Positions 4,923-5,154 of a DNA stretch of 5,154 nt are shown here, piece by piece. Every line of letters begins with the position of its first letter. Positions within the stretch are counted from its first letter, which is position 1. The DNA lies in contig USLE01000127.1 of the NCBI GenBank assembly GCA_900555465.1, forward strand, positions 1-5,154. Reading direction: 5' to 3'. The notes under the pieces are model-generated. The model had not been told where the DNA came from, did no database searches, and saw nothing but the letters and a program-made list of their open reading frames with translations. The translations under genes were made by a program, and so were the position numbers. The stretch comes from an uncultured Butyricicoccus sp. (GTDB taxonomy: Bacteria > Bacillota > Clostridia > Oscillospirales > Butyricicoccaceae).

Positions 4923-5154
4923 TTACAGCATCGCCGCGCCGATCAGGCCCGCGTCATTGCCGAGGGTCGCGCACACGATCTCGGTGTTGCGCGCGTCGCT
5001 CTGGAAGGTCTGCGGCAGCGTCAGGCGCCGCAGCGGCTCGAGCAGCTTTTCGCCGTATCCGGCCAGACCGCCGCCCAGCACAATGCTCTCCGGCTGGAAG
5101 ATGTTGATGAAGTTTGCCAGACCGATGGACAGATTGACACAGTATTCGTCAAAC
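4923..5154 (-). CDS. glcK: ROK-family glucokinase, C-terminal part (starts beyond right edge)
   Basis: The last 76 codons of a ROK-family sugar kinase, which phosphorylates glucose with ATP in the cytosol to feed glycolysis. The visible part carries the usual end of the family: SIGLANFINIFQPESIVLGG, then the glycine-rich GGGLAGYGE turn, LLEPLRR, and a closing LGNDAGLIGAAML. The catalytic Asp, the zinc-binding cysteine motif and the ROK signature would lie in the missing N-terminal part, so glucose specificity cannot be verified; another ROK hexose or amino-sugar kinase remains possible. The stop is TAA at 4925-4923 and is followed by the palindrome at 4866-4901. The amidase downstream has its own promoter, so the two are probably separate transcription units. 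Confidence 0.85.
   Translation of the reverse strand, partial: FDEYCVNLSIGLANFINIFQPESIVLGGGLAGYGEKLLEPLRRLTLPQTFQSDARNTEIVCATLGNDAGLIGAAML

Overview
The window looks like chromosomal DNA from a GC-rich member of the Firmicutes, most likely an anaerobic Clostridia of the Oscillospirales type. This rests on the gene families present: a GdpP-type c-di-AMP phosphodiesterase, a paired short ChrA, a C_GCAxxG_C_C cysteine protein, a DUF6514-like small protein, a stalk/SH3b/Amidase_3 wall amidase and a ROK glucokinase. Strong AGGAGG-like ribosome binding sites, TTG starts and sigma-A style promoters agree with it. The assignment is an inference from gene content; there is no rRNA or tRNA to confirm it. 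I see no insertion sequence, phage gene, CRISPR array or transfer-related gene.

Layout, left to right. (1) 1-299, minus: N-terminal 99 codons of a gdpP-like gene that runs off the left edge. (2) 300-451: divergent promoter region, with a near-consensus minus promoter for gdpP and a weaker plus promoter for the next gene. (3) 452-820, plus: single-domain glyoxalase I-like metalloenzyme. (4) 842-884: candidate operator (inverted repeat) and promoter. (5) 916-1458 and 1455-2021, plus: two translationally coupled short ChrA proteins, expected to form one heteromeric chromate/anion transporter. (6) 2024-2065: shared bidirectional terminator between convergent genes. (7) 2075-2281, minus: 68-residue DUF6514-like protein, preceded by a hairpin-rich stretch of about 190 bases (2282-2470) with no convincing gene. 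(8) 2471-2512: strong terminator. (9) 2949-4775 then 2515-2919, minus: secreted N-acetylmuramoyl-L-alanine amidase followed after 29 bases by the C_GCAxxG_C_C protein, probably one two-gene operon with its own promoter (4824-4852). (10) 4866-4901: perfect 36-base palindrome. (11) 4923-5154, minus: C-terminal 76 codons of a ROK-family glucokinase that starts beyond the right edge.

Functionally the window is mostly housekeeping and stress physiology: second-messenger turnover, aldehyde detoxification, anion export, wall remodelling and sugar phosphorylation. I found no clear new multi-gene system. The points most worth a second look are the structured leader before the DUF6514-like gene, the inverted repeat over the chrA promoter, the amidase/cysteine-protein operon, and the perfect palindrome.
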